Source: Planctomycetota bacterium
GTDB lineage: Bacteria > Planctomycetota > UBA1135 > UBA2386
Assembly (NCBI GenBank): GCA_016872675.1
Contig: VGZG01000024.1
Location: forward strand, 1 to 43,828
DNA length: 43,828 nt
Direction: 5' to 3'
A model generated the notes under the pieces. It was given only the letters and a program-made list of their open reading frames with translations, was not told the DNA's origin and made no database searches. Below, in pieces: positions 1 to 10,847 of the stretch. A program made the position numbers and the translations under genes. Within the stretch, counting starts at the first letter, position 1, and every line of letters starts with the position of its first letter.

Positions 1-51
1 TCCGATGACACGGTGCGCGGGGAATCCGCCCTAGCGGTTGTTCAGCGCCGC

Positions 52-57
52 TATGCT
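52..57 (+). promoter_or_regulatory. Putative -10 element upstream of metH
   Basis: TATGCT matches the TANNNT -10 pattern and lies 21 nt before the metH ATG at 79. The same spacing class (20-22 nt) recurs before several other genes in this window. It would give a 5' leader of only about 14-15 nt. I see no convincing -35 at the usual distance, and no Shine-Dalgarno sequence between the hexamer and the ATG. The upstream sequence is cut by the window edge, so a longer leader or a cobalamin riboswitch further upstream cannot be excluded. Confidence 0.4.
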
Positions 58-78
58 GTTCGCCCGCTCCGTTTCCGC

Positions 79-3638
<3,560 letters not shown>

Positions 3639-3642
<4 letters not shown>

Positions 3643-3667
3643 GGGGCGGGGCTCCGCCGCTCCCTAC
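3639..3667. terminator. Hairpin shared by two convergent genes
   Basis: GTAGGG (3639-3644) pairs with CCCTAC (3662-3667), and GGCGG (3645-3649) pairs with CCGCC (3654-3658) around a GGCT loop, with a 3-nt bulge. The left arm contains the metH TAG stop, and the right arm contains the complement of the TAG stop of the minus-strand gene. There is no T-tract on either side, so if it terminates transcription it is not a classical intrinsic terminator. It could act bidirectionally or protect 3' ends. It is seen directly in the sequence; the function is inferred. Confidence 0.5.
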
Positions 3668-4140
3668 CGTTGCGCCAGCGCCCAGTGGGCCAGCCGCCCG
3701 TCCGGATCGAAGTGCAGCTCGAGCGCGTCCTGATCGACGCGCAATCCGGTCCACCAGCCGATGCGCCAGCTGCACCAGCGCTTGCCGTCGCGCTCGTCGG
3801 GCGGGCCGAGCAGCGCGACGAGTTCGGCGCGCGGGCGGCCGGTGCGCAGCTCGCGCGCCACGAGGCTGGTGATCATCTCGCCGCGGGGGCAGTCGCGCGC
3901 GCCGCCATCGGCTGCGCGCCACGCCGCCGCGTCGAAGGCGCGGTCGTTGAACGGGTCGCCGCCCCAGTCGGGCATCGAGGCGAGCGCGAGCGCGAGCCAG
4001 CCGACGAAGACGATTGCGGTCAGCCACAGCCACGGCCGCACGCTGGTCTCGAGCGCATATTCGAGCGCGACGAAGCGCCGGCCGAGGGCGTGCCACCACG
4101 GCGTCTTCGCCGGGCGGTCGGTCCCATGGCCGTCAGCCAT
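3664..4140 (-). CDS. Small membrane-anchored BamE/SmpA-like protein
   Basis: 158 residues. One hydrophobic segment lies near residues 38-55 (rich in W, L, A and V), followed by a soluble domain. The last ~65 residues (LRTGRPRAELVALLGPPDE, then CSWRIGWW and LELHFDPDGRLAHW) have the layout of small BamE/SmpA-like folds: a helix with an LxLLGPPD turn, then paired beta strands ending in HFDxDGR. Such proteins are common as hypothetical genes. BamE itself is an outer-membrane lipoprotein, but no lipobox is present here, so an outer-membrane assembly role should not be assumed. The ATG overlaps the end of the upstream ferredoxin gene by 8 bp (ATGgcTGA), implying translational coupling. Confidence 0.8.
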   Translation of the reverse strand: MADGHGTDRPAKTPWWHALGRRFVALEYALETSVRPWLWLTAIVFVGWLALALASMPDWGGDPFNDRAFDAAAWRAADGGARDCPRGEMITSLVARELRTGRPRAELVALLGPPDERDGKRWCSWRIGWWTGLRVDQDALELHFDPDGRLAHWALAQR

Positions 4141-4348
4141 GCTCGACCTGGATGACCTCGACCGGGCAGTCGCGCTTGGCCTGGTCGATGTCCTCGCCCT
4201 TGCCGACGAAGTGCTGCGCCGCGTCGGGTTTGAGCACGCAGTCCTTGTCGTCGTCGACCAGGAAGACTTCGGGCACGATATCCTGGCACAGCTTGCACGA
4301 GATGCAGCCGGCTTCGATCCAAACCTTCTTGATCGTCGCGTCGCTCAC
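4133..4348 (-). CDS. Small single-cluster [4Fe-4S] ferredoxin
   Basis: 71 residues when started at the GTG at 4348 (MSDATIKKVW). The cluster motif is C15-x2-C18-x2-C21 with the distal C61 followed by Pro, the usual arrangement for one 4Fe-4S cluster in a small soluble electron carrier. C37 is an additional cysteine, not obviously a ligand. The domain is acidic (VDDDKD, GEDIDQAK), as typical ferredoxins are. The frame is open upstream to 4405, but that extension (MPVPRLAPRPP) is arginine/proline-rich and looks like out-of-frame GC sequence, so the GTG start is preferred. Its redox partner is not evident from the neighbours. It overlaps the following membrane-protein gene by 8 bp. Confidence 0.9.
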   Translation of the reverse strand: MSDATIKKVWIEAGCISCKLCQDIVPEVFLVDDDKDCVLKPDAAQHFVGKGEDIDQAKRDCPVEVIQVEHG

Positions 4349-4444
4349 GGGAGGTCGGTCATGGTGGGACGCGGGCGGGCGGGGCGCAAGCCGCGGGACG
4401 GGCAACGGCCGAAGTCGCCGCCGCCTCGGCCGTCGGCGCCGCCG

Positions 4445-7255
4445 TCAGCGCGGCGTGATCCTCTGCTGCGGCATGCCGTCCGCCTTCGGCAGCGCCGCGA
4501 TGGCCTGCTGCCAGGCCGCCTCCGGCACGGACACCGCGACCTCGGTCTGGTTCGGCAACACGGTCACCGGCTGCGCCAGCGGGATCTCGCCACCGCCCTC
4601 GTCGTTGAACAGGCCGACGTGCAGCGTGTGCGGGCCGTCGCCGATCGGCACGTTGGCGACGCCGTTCTCGGCGACGACGTGGCCGCCGTTCGGCTGCAGG
4701 TACTCGCTGCGATCGCCGTTGCTCCACGACGTCTCGTACTTCGCCTCCGGTTGCTTCGGGCCGGTGAACCACACGCGCACCGTCGCCCGCTCCGGCAGCT
4801 TCGGCGCGCCGGTGACGCGCACGGCGACCGTCGGCCACGCTTCGACGCGGGCCTCCACGCGCGCGCCGTCGCCGCGCACCGGCAGCGGTCGGAAGCCGTT
4901 CACGCACACCAGCAGCTCGTACGGGCCCGGCGCCAGCAGCAGCTCCGACGTGTCCTCCCAGAACGTCTCGCCGCGCCAGCCGCCGGTGGCGTTGGTCACG
5001 AACGCCGCGCCGTAGCACTCGTCCAGCTGCTTGCCGTCGGCGCCGCGCACGGCGAGCTCGACGACGCGCAGCGACGCGCGCAGGTCGATGTCGACGAGCC
5101 GCGGGTCGGGCGTCGCGGGCGGCGGCACGACCACGTCGGGGATGGCCATCAGCTCGCGTCCCTGCGTCCACAGCTCGATGCGCAGCGTGTAGGTGTCCGG
5201 CGGCAGCGTGTCCCAGCGCACGTCGGCGCGGCCCTGGGCGTCGAGGTCGATGCCGGCGGTCAGCGACGTCCTCGGCGCGTCCGGGTCGGCGGTCGCCGCC
5301 GCCGGAGGCTTGCTCGGCACGAGCGTGAAGCGCAGTTGCTGCGTCGGCGTCTTCGGCGGCAACAGCGCGCTCGCGGCGAGGCGGCCGCCGGGTTGCAACT
5401 CGACCTTCAGGTCGTCGGCGCCGAGCCGGAACGGGATCGGCTCGACCGGGAGCGCGTTCTCGCAGCGCACGACGAGCCGGTGTTCGCCCGGCTCCAGCAC
5501 GCCGCGCACCGCGAAGCGCCCGTCCTTGCCCTTGTGCGCGTACTGGCCGTCGATCCACTGCCATTCGCCCTCGCGCTGGCCCTCGCGCGGCGGCATGCGG
5601 CGTTGGACCATCAGGTGGGCCTCGCCCGCGAACGGCTTGCCCGCCGCGTGCACCACGCCGGCGACCAGCAGCGGCGCGTCGCCGAGCACGACGTCGCCGA
5701 CTTCCTCGCGGCCGTTGCGCAGCGCGCGGCCGGCGATCTCGCCGCGCTGCGGCATCGCGTCCTTGACGATGGTGTCGAGCCAGAGCTTCGTTGCCACCTG
5801 CGGCTCCTCGACGCTGCCGAGGTTGACCGTGAAGCGACCGTCGGCGTCGGTCTTCGCGGCCTCGTGCATCCACATGTTCTCGCCGACCGCGCGCACCGAC
5901 ATCCGGACGTTGCGCGCCGGTTGGCGATCCGACGTCAGCAGCCGGCCCGACAGGATCACCGCGTCGGTCGGCGGCCGCAGCAGGACGTCGACTTCCTGGC
6001 CCGGCGCGGTCGGGCCGACGCACTCGGCCTGTATGCCGCCGTCGGCGTCGCTGTGGATCGAGTAGCGCACGCCGAGCGCGACCAGCGCGAAGCGCGCGCA
6101 GCCGTCGGCCTCGGCCTTGGCCATCTTGCCGACGTCGAGGTCGTGTGAGTTCTCCTGTGTTGCCCCTAGAATCTTAGACGCGTACGCACGCCCGAAGCTC
6201 GCCACCGGCTTGCCGGCGGATTCGGCGCGCACGCGCAGCTTGCCGGTCGGCGGCAGCCGCAGTTCCACCGGTTCGGTCGGCGGCGCGGCGACGTCGAAGG
6301 GGACGCCGGGATCGCGGCTGCCGAGCACCAGCGCGCGCACGTGCCAGATCGGCTTCGGCGGCGGCGTGCCGTCGTCGCGGCGGCGGAAGCCAAAAAATCT
6401 CCAGCGCCAGCCCATCGCGCCGTCGACGTCGAATTCGCACTTGGTCTGCAGGTGCGGAATCGTCGCCAGTCCGTGCGCGTCGGTGTGCGCGAGCGTGCCG
6501 TGCTGGGTCAGCACGTTGTCCGCGTCGGCGCTGTCGACGGCCACGAGGCCGACGGGAACGTCGGCGCACGGCTCGCCGCGCTCGTCGAGCACGCGCACGC
6601 GCACGTTGCGATCCGGCGCCAGCTCCACGCGGTAGCCGCCGGCGGGCGGCACCGAGTTGTCGCGCAGCGTCAGCTCGCCGTAGAGCGCGCCGTGCGTGAC
6701 CGCGACGTTGGTCCAGTCCTTGCTCATCGTCACGCGCGCCTTGCCCTCGGCGTTGGCGCGCATGCGCCAGCCGGCCTTGCCGGCGACGCGCTCGCCGAAC
6801 TGGAACATCACCTCCGTCGCTTCGTCCCAGCCGTCGTCGTCGCCCGAGGCTTCATTGACGAACTCGTGCGCGCTCTCGTCGTACCAGTGCACCAGCGCGT
6901 CGGGCTGCGGCGCGCCGGTCGCCTTGTCGACGACCAGCAGCTCGATCCAGCGCGCGCCCTCGGGCAGCGGCCGGCCCGAGCCCATGTCGTCGCCGAGCGC
7001 GGCCGCGCGTTCGCCGTCGCCCGGGTTCGTCGCTGCCGAAGCCTCCTTCGGACCGTCGGCGTCGCTGCGGCGGAACGAACCATCGGCGACGTTGGCTTCG
7101 CCGGCGCGCGCACCGTTGCCGTCGTCGTCGGGACCGGCGAGCGCGGGACCGCCGCTGCCCTGCATCGCGGCGATGCCGACGACCGCGAGGAGCACGAACA
7201 CCAGCGCTGCCAGCAGCGCCGTCTGCGACCGGGGGGGCTTGGACACGACGCGCAT
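4445..7255 (-). CDS. Anchored protein with multiple carboxypeptidase-regulatory-like domains
   Basis: 936 residues from ATG 7255. The frame is open to 7444, but the chosen start puts a short basic stretch directly before a transmembrane or signal segment at residues ~12-33. After a low-complexity acidic linker come several beta-sandwich modules of the carboxypeptidase-regulatory-like/Cna-B type. They are recognised by repeats such as VRVRVLDERGEPCADVPVGL, LSGRLLTSDRQPARNVRM with DADGRFTV, and VAGVVHAAGKPFAGEAHL with GKDGRFAVRGV. No catalytic motif is visible, so a structural or cell-surface role is likely; this is inference. Two short stretches (around 6144-6180 and 6391-6400) use codons ending in A or T, unlike the rest. 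A broken paralogue lies directly upstream at 7430-7651. Confidence 0.85.
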   Translation of the reverse strand: MRVVSKPPRSQTALLAALVFVLLAVVGIAAMQGSGGPALAGPDDDGNGARAGEANVADGSFRRSDADGPKEASAATNPGDGERAAALGDDMGSGRPLPEGARWIELLVVDKATGAPQPDALVHWYDESAHEFVNEASGDDDGWDEATEVMFQFGERVAGKAGWRMRANAEGKARVTMSKDWTNVAVTHGALYGELTLRDNSVPPAGGYRVELAPDRNVRVRVLDERGEPCADVPVGLVAVDSADADNVLTQHGTLAHTDAHGLATIPHLQTKCEFDVDGAMGWRWRFFGFRRRDDGTPPPKPIWHVRALVLGSRDPGVPFDVAAPPTEPVELRLPPTGKLRVRAESAGKPVASFGRAYASKILGATQENSHDLDVGKMAKAEADGCARFALVALGVRYSIHSDADGGIQAECVGPTAPGQEVDVLLRPPTDAVILSGRLLTSDRQPARNVRMSVRAVGENMWMHEAAKTDADGRFTVNLGSVEEPQVATKLWLDTIVKDAMPQRGEIAGRALRNGREEVGDVVLGDAPLLVAGVVHAAGKPFAGEAHLMVQRRMPPREGQREGEWQWIDGQYAHKGKDGRFAVRGVLEPGEHRLVVRCENALPVEPIPFRLGADDLKVELQPGGRLAASALLPPKTPTQQLRFTLVPSKPPAAATADPDAPRTSLTAGIDLDAQGRADVRWDTLPPDTYTLRIELWTQGRELMAIPDVVVPPPATPDPRLVDIDLRASLRVVELAVRGADGKQLDECYGAAFVTNATGGWRGETFWEDTSELLLAPGPYELLVCVNGFRPLPVRGDGARVEARVEAWPTVAVRVTGAPKLPERATVRVWFTGPKQPEAKYETSWSNGDRSEYLQPNGGHVVAENGVANVPIGDGPHTLHVGLFNDEGGGEIPLAQPVTVLPNQTEVAVSVPEAAWQQAIAALPKADGMPQQRITPR

Positions 7256-7429
7256 GGTAACAACTGGCCGCGGCGATGGTTCGCGGCGTGGTGGACGGCG
7301 CGCGATGCGCCGGGGCGCAGCGGTCGGCGGGAGTCGATCTGCCGCCGTCCACGGTGGTGGCGCGCGGCGCTTGCGACGTGCGGCGCGTCCGTCGCGAGGC
7401 CGTGCTGCGCGCGGTTCCCCGAGCCCCCG

Positions 7430-7651
7430 CCCGGCCGCGCACAACGCAGCGCGCCGGACCGGGCGTCAGCACGACCGTGACCTCCAGGCCGGGGGCCGTC
7501 GGCCCCGCGACCACGGCCCAGCGCTTGCCGAGCGGCACGTGCAGGAAGCGCGCGCAGCCGTCGGCGCCAACACCGGCGCCGCCGCGCTGCGCCACGCGGC
7601 CGCGGCCAGCACGGCGACGAACAGGACGACGGCGAGGCGCGGCTTCGTCAT
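7430..7651 (-). pseudogene. Broken paralogue of the regulatory-like-domain protein
   Basis: An ATG at 7651 opens a good signal peptide (MTKPRLAVVLFVAVLAAAAW). About 25 residues later the frame stops making sense. The same DNA in another frame continues as ADGCARFLHVPLGKRW, GPTAPGLEVTVVLTPG and CVVRGRA. This matches part of the intact neighbour at 4445-7255 (ADGCARFALVALGVRY, GPTAPGQEVDVLLRPP, ILSGRL). So a signal peptide and one domain fragment of a paralogue are joined out of frame, and the rest is missing; beyond about 7430 the frame runs into arginine-rich nonsense. Most likely this is a decayed duplicate produced by deletion. The 175 bp from 7256 to 7430 hold nothing I can identify. Confidence 0.7.
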
Positions 7652-7671
7652 GGGGCGGGGGCGGGGCGCGC

Positions 7672-7677
7672 ATGGTA
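7672..7677 (-). promoter_or_regulatory. Putative -10 element of the broken paralogue
   Basis: On the minus strand TACCAT lies 20 nt before the ATG at 7651, the same spacing as the hexamers before metH, the lipase gene and the enoyl-CoA hydratase gene. Its presence supports the idea that the broken reading frame was once an expressed gene. Confidence 0.3.
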
Positions 7678-7760
7678 GCGGTGGCGCACCATCGTCGTGG
7701 GCGCGACCTCACAGCGGCGTCGAGATGCCGGCGCGCACCTGCCGCCGCCGCCTTGCCCGC

Positions 7761-8984
7761 TCACCACGGCAGCGCGTCGAGATCCGCGCCGAGCACGCGC
7801 TTGGCGATCGCCGCCAGCTGCGCGCGGTCGCCGACGAGGTGCGTCGTGCGGTGCACGTGCGTCGCGGCTTCGCCCGGCTGCAGCGCGAGCGCTGGCGACG
7901 AGGTCTCCAGCTCGAAGAACGCGCCGAGGCCCGGGCCGCCGTCGGGCTGCGGTCCGTCGTTGTAGCTGTTGACGACGTCGCCGGCGTACGGGTCGACGTC
8001 GTCGCGCCACAGCGAGTTGACGTAGTCGGTCGCCGCCGGCGGCAGCGTGAACTCGACGAGCGTCAGCCAGCCGCGCGCCGCGTCCCAGCTGCCGAGCACC
8101 TGCTTGGCACGCCTGGGGCCGACGCCGATCTTGCCGCGCGAACGCGCGTCGGCGCGGAAGACGAGCAGGCTGCGTTGGTGGTCGACGTGCAGGCGATCCT
8201 CGGCGACGGGGCCGAAGTACGCGTCGTTGACGATGGGGCCGTGGTAGCGCTCGGGGCCGTCGACGAACGGGATCAGCGCGCGGCTCGTCGGCGACGCCGC
8301 GTACATGCCGAGGATCCAGATCGACGGCAGGCCGCCGGCCTTGGTCCACGCCGCGTCGCCGGCGTTGGTCACGGTGTTGACCGACTCGAACGCCACCGCC
8401 GACACGCCGGCCGGCAGTTCGACGCCGAGCGGGGCCAGCGCGTCCTGCGGCCGCAGCAGGTGCACGGCGCGTTCGATGCGCAGCGCCAGCGTCGTGCCCG
8501 AGCGCGTCGTCAGTCGCGCGTCGTGCGCGAACGCCGCGTGCGTCGACGAGCGCGACGTGACCGTGTACGGCTCGCTGTCGATCGCCGGCGGCGTCTGCCA
8601 CGCGTCCAGCGTCCACGGCGCGTCCTTGGCGAAGAACAGCGCGTGCGCGCTGCCTTCCGGCCCGAGCCAGAAGCGGTCCTCGCCGCCGAAGACCTGGATG
8701 TGCGGCGTGTAGCCGCCCTGCGCGATGCGCGCGCGGTGCAGCCAGCCGAACGACGGCTCGGCGCGGCCGCCGGTCGTGCTGGTCATCACGCGGCCCTGCC
8801 ACGCCGGCACGACCGCGAGTCGCGCGCCGGTCGGCGACGTCAGCACGATCGTCTCGACGTGCCGACGCAAGAAGGCGACGTCGGCCGAGAACGTCGCGTC
8901 GCCGGCGTCCGGCGCGCCGGCGCACGCCGCGAGCAAGGCCATCGACACGAAGCACGAGCGCGATCCCGGGCGCGGCGTCTGCAT
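7761..8984 (-). CDS. DUF6786-like lipoprotein
   Basis: 407 residues with a lipoprotein signal: a hydrophobic stretch ending LLAAC, so C21 would be lipidated. The mature protein resembles the DUF6786 group of secreted planctomycete and Bacteroidetes proteins: LAVVPAWQGRVMTSTTGG near residue 60, GGEDRFWLGPEG near 100, FESVNTVTNAG near 205 and NSYNDGP near 340. The fold is likely a beta-sandwich related to galactose-mutarotase-like sugar-binding proteins. This is an inference from motif style, and no enzymatic activity is known to me. A GACACT hexamer lies 7 nt upstream of the ATG (minus strand, 8992-8997), similar to the leaderless promoters elsewhere in the window. Confidence 0.85.
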   Translation of the reverse strand: MQTPRPGSRSCFVSMALLAACAGAPDAGDATFSADVAFLRRHVETIVLTSPTGARLAVVPAWQGRVMTSTTGGRAEPSFGWLHRARIAQGGYTPHIQVFGGEDRFWLGPEGSAHALFFAKDAPWTLDAWQTPPAIDSEPYTVTSRSSTHAAFAHDARLTTRSGTTLALRIERAVHLLRPQDALAPLGVELPAGVSAVAFESVNTVTNAGDAAWTKAGGLPSIWILGMYAASPTSRALIPFVDGPERYHGPIVNDAYFGPVAEDRLHVDHQRSLLVFRADARSRGKIGVGPRRAKQVLGSWDAARGWLTLVEFTLPPAATDYVNSLWRDDVDPYAGDVVNSYNDGPQPDGGPGLGAFFELETSSPALALQPGEAATHVHRTTHLVGDRAQLAAIAKRVLGADLDALPW

Positions 8985-9012
8985 GCCGCGCAGTGTCCGG
9001 CGCGCGCGGCGG

Positions 9013-9108
9013 TCAGGCCAGCGCCGGGTAGTCGTTGTAGCCCTTCTCGCCGGGCGTGTAGAGCGTCGACCAATCCGGCGGATTGAGCGGCTGGCCCAGG
9101 CGCGTGCG
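9013..9108 (-). pseudogene. Orphan C-terminal tail of an Old Yellow Enzyme reductase
   Basis: Reading the minus strand to a TGA at 9013-9015 gives LGQPLNPPDW, STLYTPGEKG and YNDYPALA. This is the usual end of NADH:flavin oxidoreductases of the Old Yellow Enzyme/alkene reductase type, where the last residues are (A/Q)PLN-PD--T-Y--GEKGY-DYPAL. Only about 28-32 codons survive. Upstream the frame turns into arginine-rich sequence, and the flavin-binding barrel (normally about 330 further residues) is absent. The tail is too short to be a working enzyme, so this is a deletion remnant. It lies in the 236-bp gap between the lipoprotein gene and the MFS gene. Confidence 0.75.
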
Positions 9109-9220
9109 GCCGGCGCGCCGCCGCGACTTCGTTCCCAGTTCGTCGTTCCGTTGGCCTCGGCCGGCGCGCATAGTCCGCCGGTCTCGCCTCCCTCGTCCCC
9201 GCTCTTACGGAGTCCGCCTC

Positions 9221-10714
9221 ATGGCGCTATTGCCTCGTTCCGACAAGTGGCTGTTCTGGGGCTGCTTCATCGCCCTCATCACGACCGCGTTCGGCTTCAT
9301 CCTCCGCGTCTTCCTGATGGACGGATGGGCCAAGGAGTTCAACTTCTCGGCGACGCAGCAAGGCGAACTGATGGGCGTCGGCCTGTGGCCGTTCGCGATC
9401 AGCATCGTGCTGTTCAGCCTGGTCATCGACCGCATCGGCTACAAGACCGCGATGTGGTTCGGTTTCGGCTGCCACATCGCCTCGCTGGTTATGACGGTCA
9501 ACGCGAAGAGCTACGAGGGCCTGTACTGGGCCAACTTCGTCGTGGCGCTCGGCAACGGCACCGTCGAGGCCTACATCAACCCGGTCGTCGCGACGCAGTT
9601 CCGCAACGACAAGTCGCGCTGGCTCAACATCCTGCACGCCGGCTGGCCGGGCGGCATGGTGGTCGCCGGCCTGCTGGCGCTGAGCCTGCCCGAGTCGATG
9701 GCGTGGCAGACCAAGATGTGGCTGCTGGCGCTGCCGGCCGTCGCCTACGCGCTGGTGCTCGCGGCGCAGGAGTTCCCGGTCAACGAGCGCGTCGCCGCCG
9801 GCGGCTCGTACGGCGACATGCTGAAGGAAGTCGGCGCGCTCGGCGCCTTCATCATCGTCTGGATGATCGCCGTTGAGTTGGCGCGTTCGGCCGCGGGCTC
9901 GGCGAGCCCGATCCAGCACGGCACGATCGTCGCCGCGATCGCCGCCGCCGGCATGTTGGCGATCACGCGCTCGCTCGGCCGGCCGCTGTTCCTGCTGATG
10001 CTGCTGCTGATGGTGCCGCTGGCGACGACCGAGCTCGGCGTCGACAGCTGGGTCAGCGCGCTGATGACGCCGATCCTCGGCGCCAACGGCCTGTACGTGC
10101 TGCTCTACACCTCGCTGCTGATGATGGTCCTGCGCTTCTGCGCAGGCGCGATCATCCACCGCCTGTCGCCGCTCGGCGTGCTGGCGGCGTGCTCGGCGGT
10201 CGCTGCGGTCGGCCTCGTCGCGCTCGCCAACGCCACGAGCGGGATGACGATCTTCTTCGCCGCGACGCTGTACGCGGTCGGCAAGACGTTCTTCTGGCCG
10301 ACGATGCTCGGCGTCGTCGCCGAGCAGTGCCCCAAGGGCGGCGCGCTGACGCTCAACGCCACCGGCGGCGTCGGCATGCTCGGCGTCGGCGTCATCGGCG
10401 CGATGCTGCTCGGCAACATGCAGGACAAGACGCTCGACGCGTCGATCCAGCAGGCCAACGCCGCGGTGCACGCCAAGGTCATGGTCGAGAAGACCGGCCT
10501 GCTCGGCGCCTACCGCGCGGTCGACGAGGAGAAACTCAAGGCGGCGAGCGCCGACGAACAGAAGGTCGTCGCCGACGCGCGCGGCGGCGTGCAGCAGGCG
10601 ACGCTCGACCAGGTCGCCGTGCTGCCGATCGGCATGCTCGTCTGCTACGTCGCGATGATGCTGTGGTTCCGCAGCAAGGGCGGCTACCGCCCGGTCGGTG
10701 CCAGCGCGCACTGA
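9221..10714 (+). CDS. MFS transporter with a long loop before its last helix
   Basis: 497 residues, about 12 transmembrane helices, major facilitator superfamily. The first helix starts at KWLFWGCFIALITTAFGF. A loop motif VIDRIGYKTAM, an MFS motif-A-like D-R-x-G-x-K segment, follows helix 2. The substrate is not deducible. Unusually, about 65 hydrophilic residues rich in A, D, K and E separate the penultimate and last helices (GNMQDKTLDASIQQ to QQATLDQVAVLP), predicted as helices or coiled coil. The start is ATG 9221, which has GGAG 12 nt upstream, one of few Shine-Dalgarno-like sequences in the window. The frame is open to 9083, but that part is arginine/proline-rich and lies across the reductase relic. 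Confidence 0.92.
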   Translation: MALLPRSDKWLFWGCFIALITTAFGFILRVFLMDGWAKEFNFSATQQGELMGVGLWPFAISIVLFSLVIDRIGYKTAMWFGFGCHIASLVMTVNAKSYEGLYWANFVVALGNGTVEAYINPVVATQFRNDKSRWLNILHAGWPGGMVVAGLLALSLPESMAWQTKMWLLALPAVAYALVLAAQEFPVNERVAAGGSYGDMLKEVGALGAFIIVWMIAVELARSAAGSASPIQHGTIVAAIAAAGMLAITRSLGRPLFLLMLLLMVPLATTELGVDSWVSALMTPILGANGLYVLLYTSLLMMVLRFCAGAIIHRLSPLGVLAACSAVAAVGLVALANATSGMTIFFAATLYAVGKTFFWPTMLGVVAEQCPKGGALTLNATGGVGMLGVGVIGAMLLGNMQDKTLDASIQQANAAVHAKVMVEKTGLLGAYRAVDEEKLKAASADEQKVVADARGGVQQATLDQVAVLPIGMLVCYVAMMLWFRSKGGYRPVGASAH

Positions 10715-10847
10715 CGCGCGGCGCGGCCTGACGCGCCGCCGCGGCGGCGCGTGGCCTCGGCGGCAGCGCGGCGCCTGCGTCCGGGCCGCGGCGCTGCGTG
10801 CCACCGCCCCGTCGCCGCGCCACCGCGCGCATGGCAGCATGTGCGCC

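Noticed and set aside
1-78. Cobalamin riboswitch upstream of metH
   Set aside because: Only 78 bases are available, no B12-box-like core is visible, and a -10-like element lies close to the ATG. It cannot be judged further upstream.
3761-6148. 795-residue plus-strand open frame over the regulatory-like gene
   Set aside because: Low-complexity R/H/A/Q-rich translation; the minus-strand frame has signal peptide and domain repeats.
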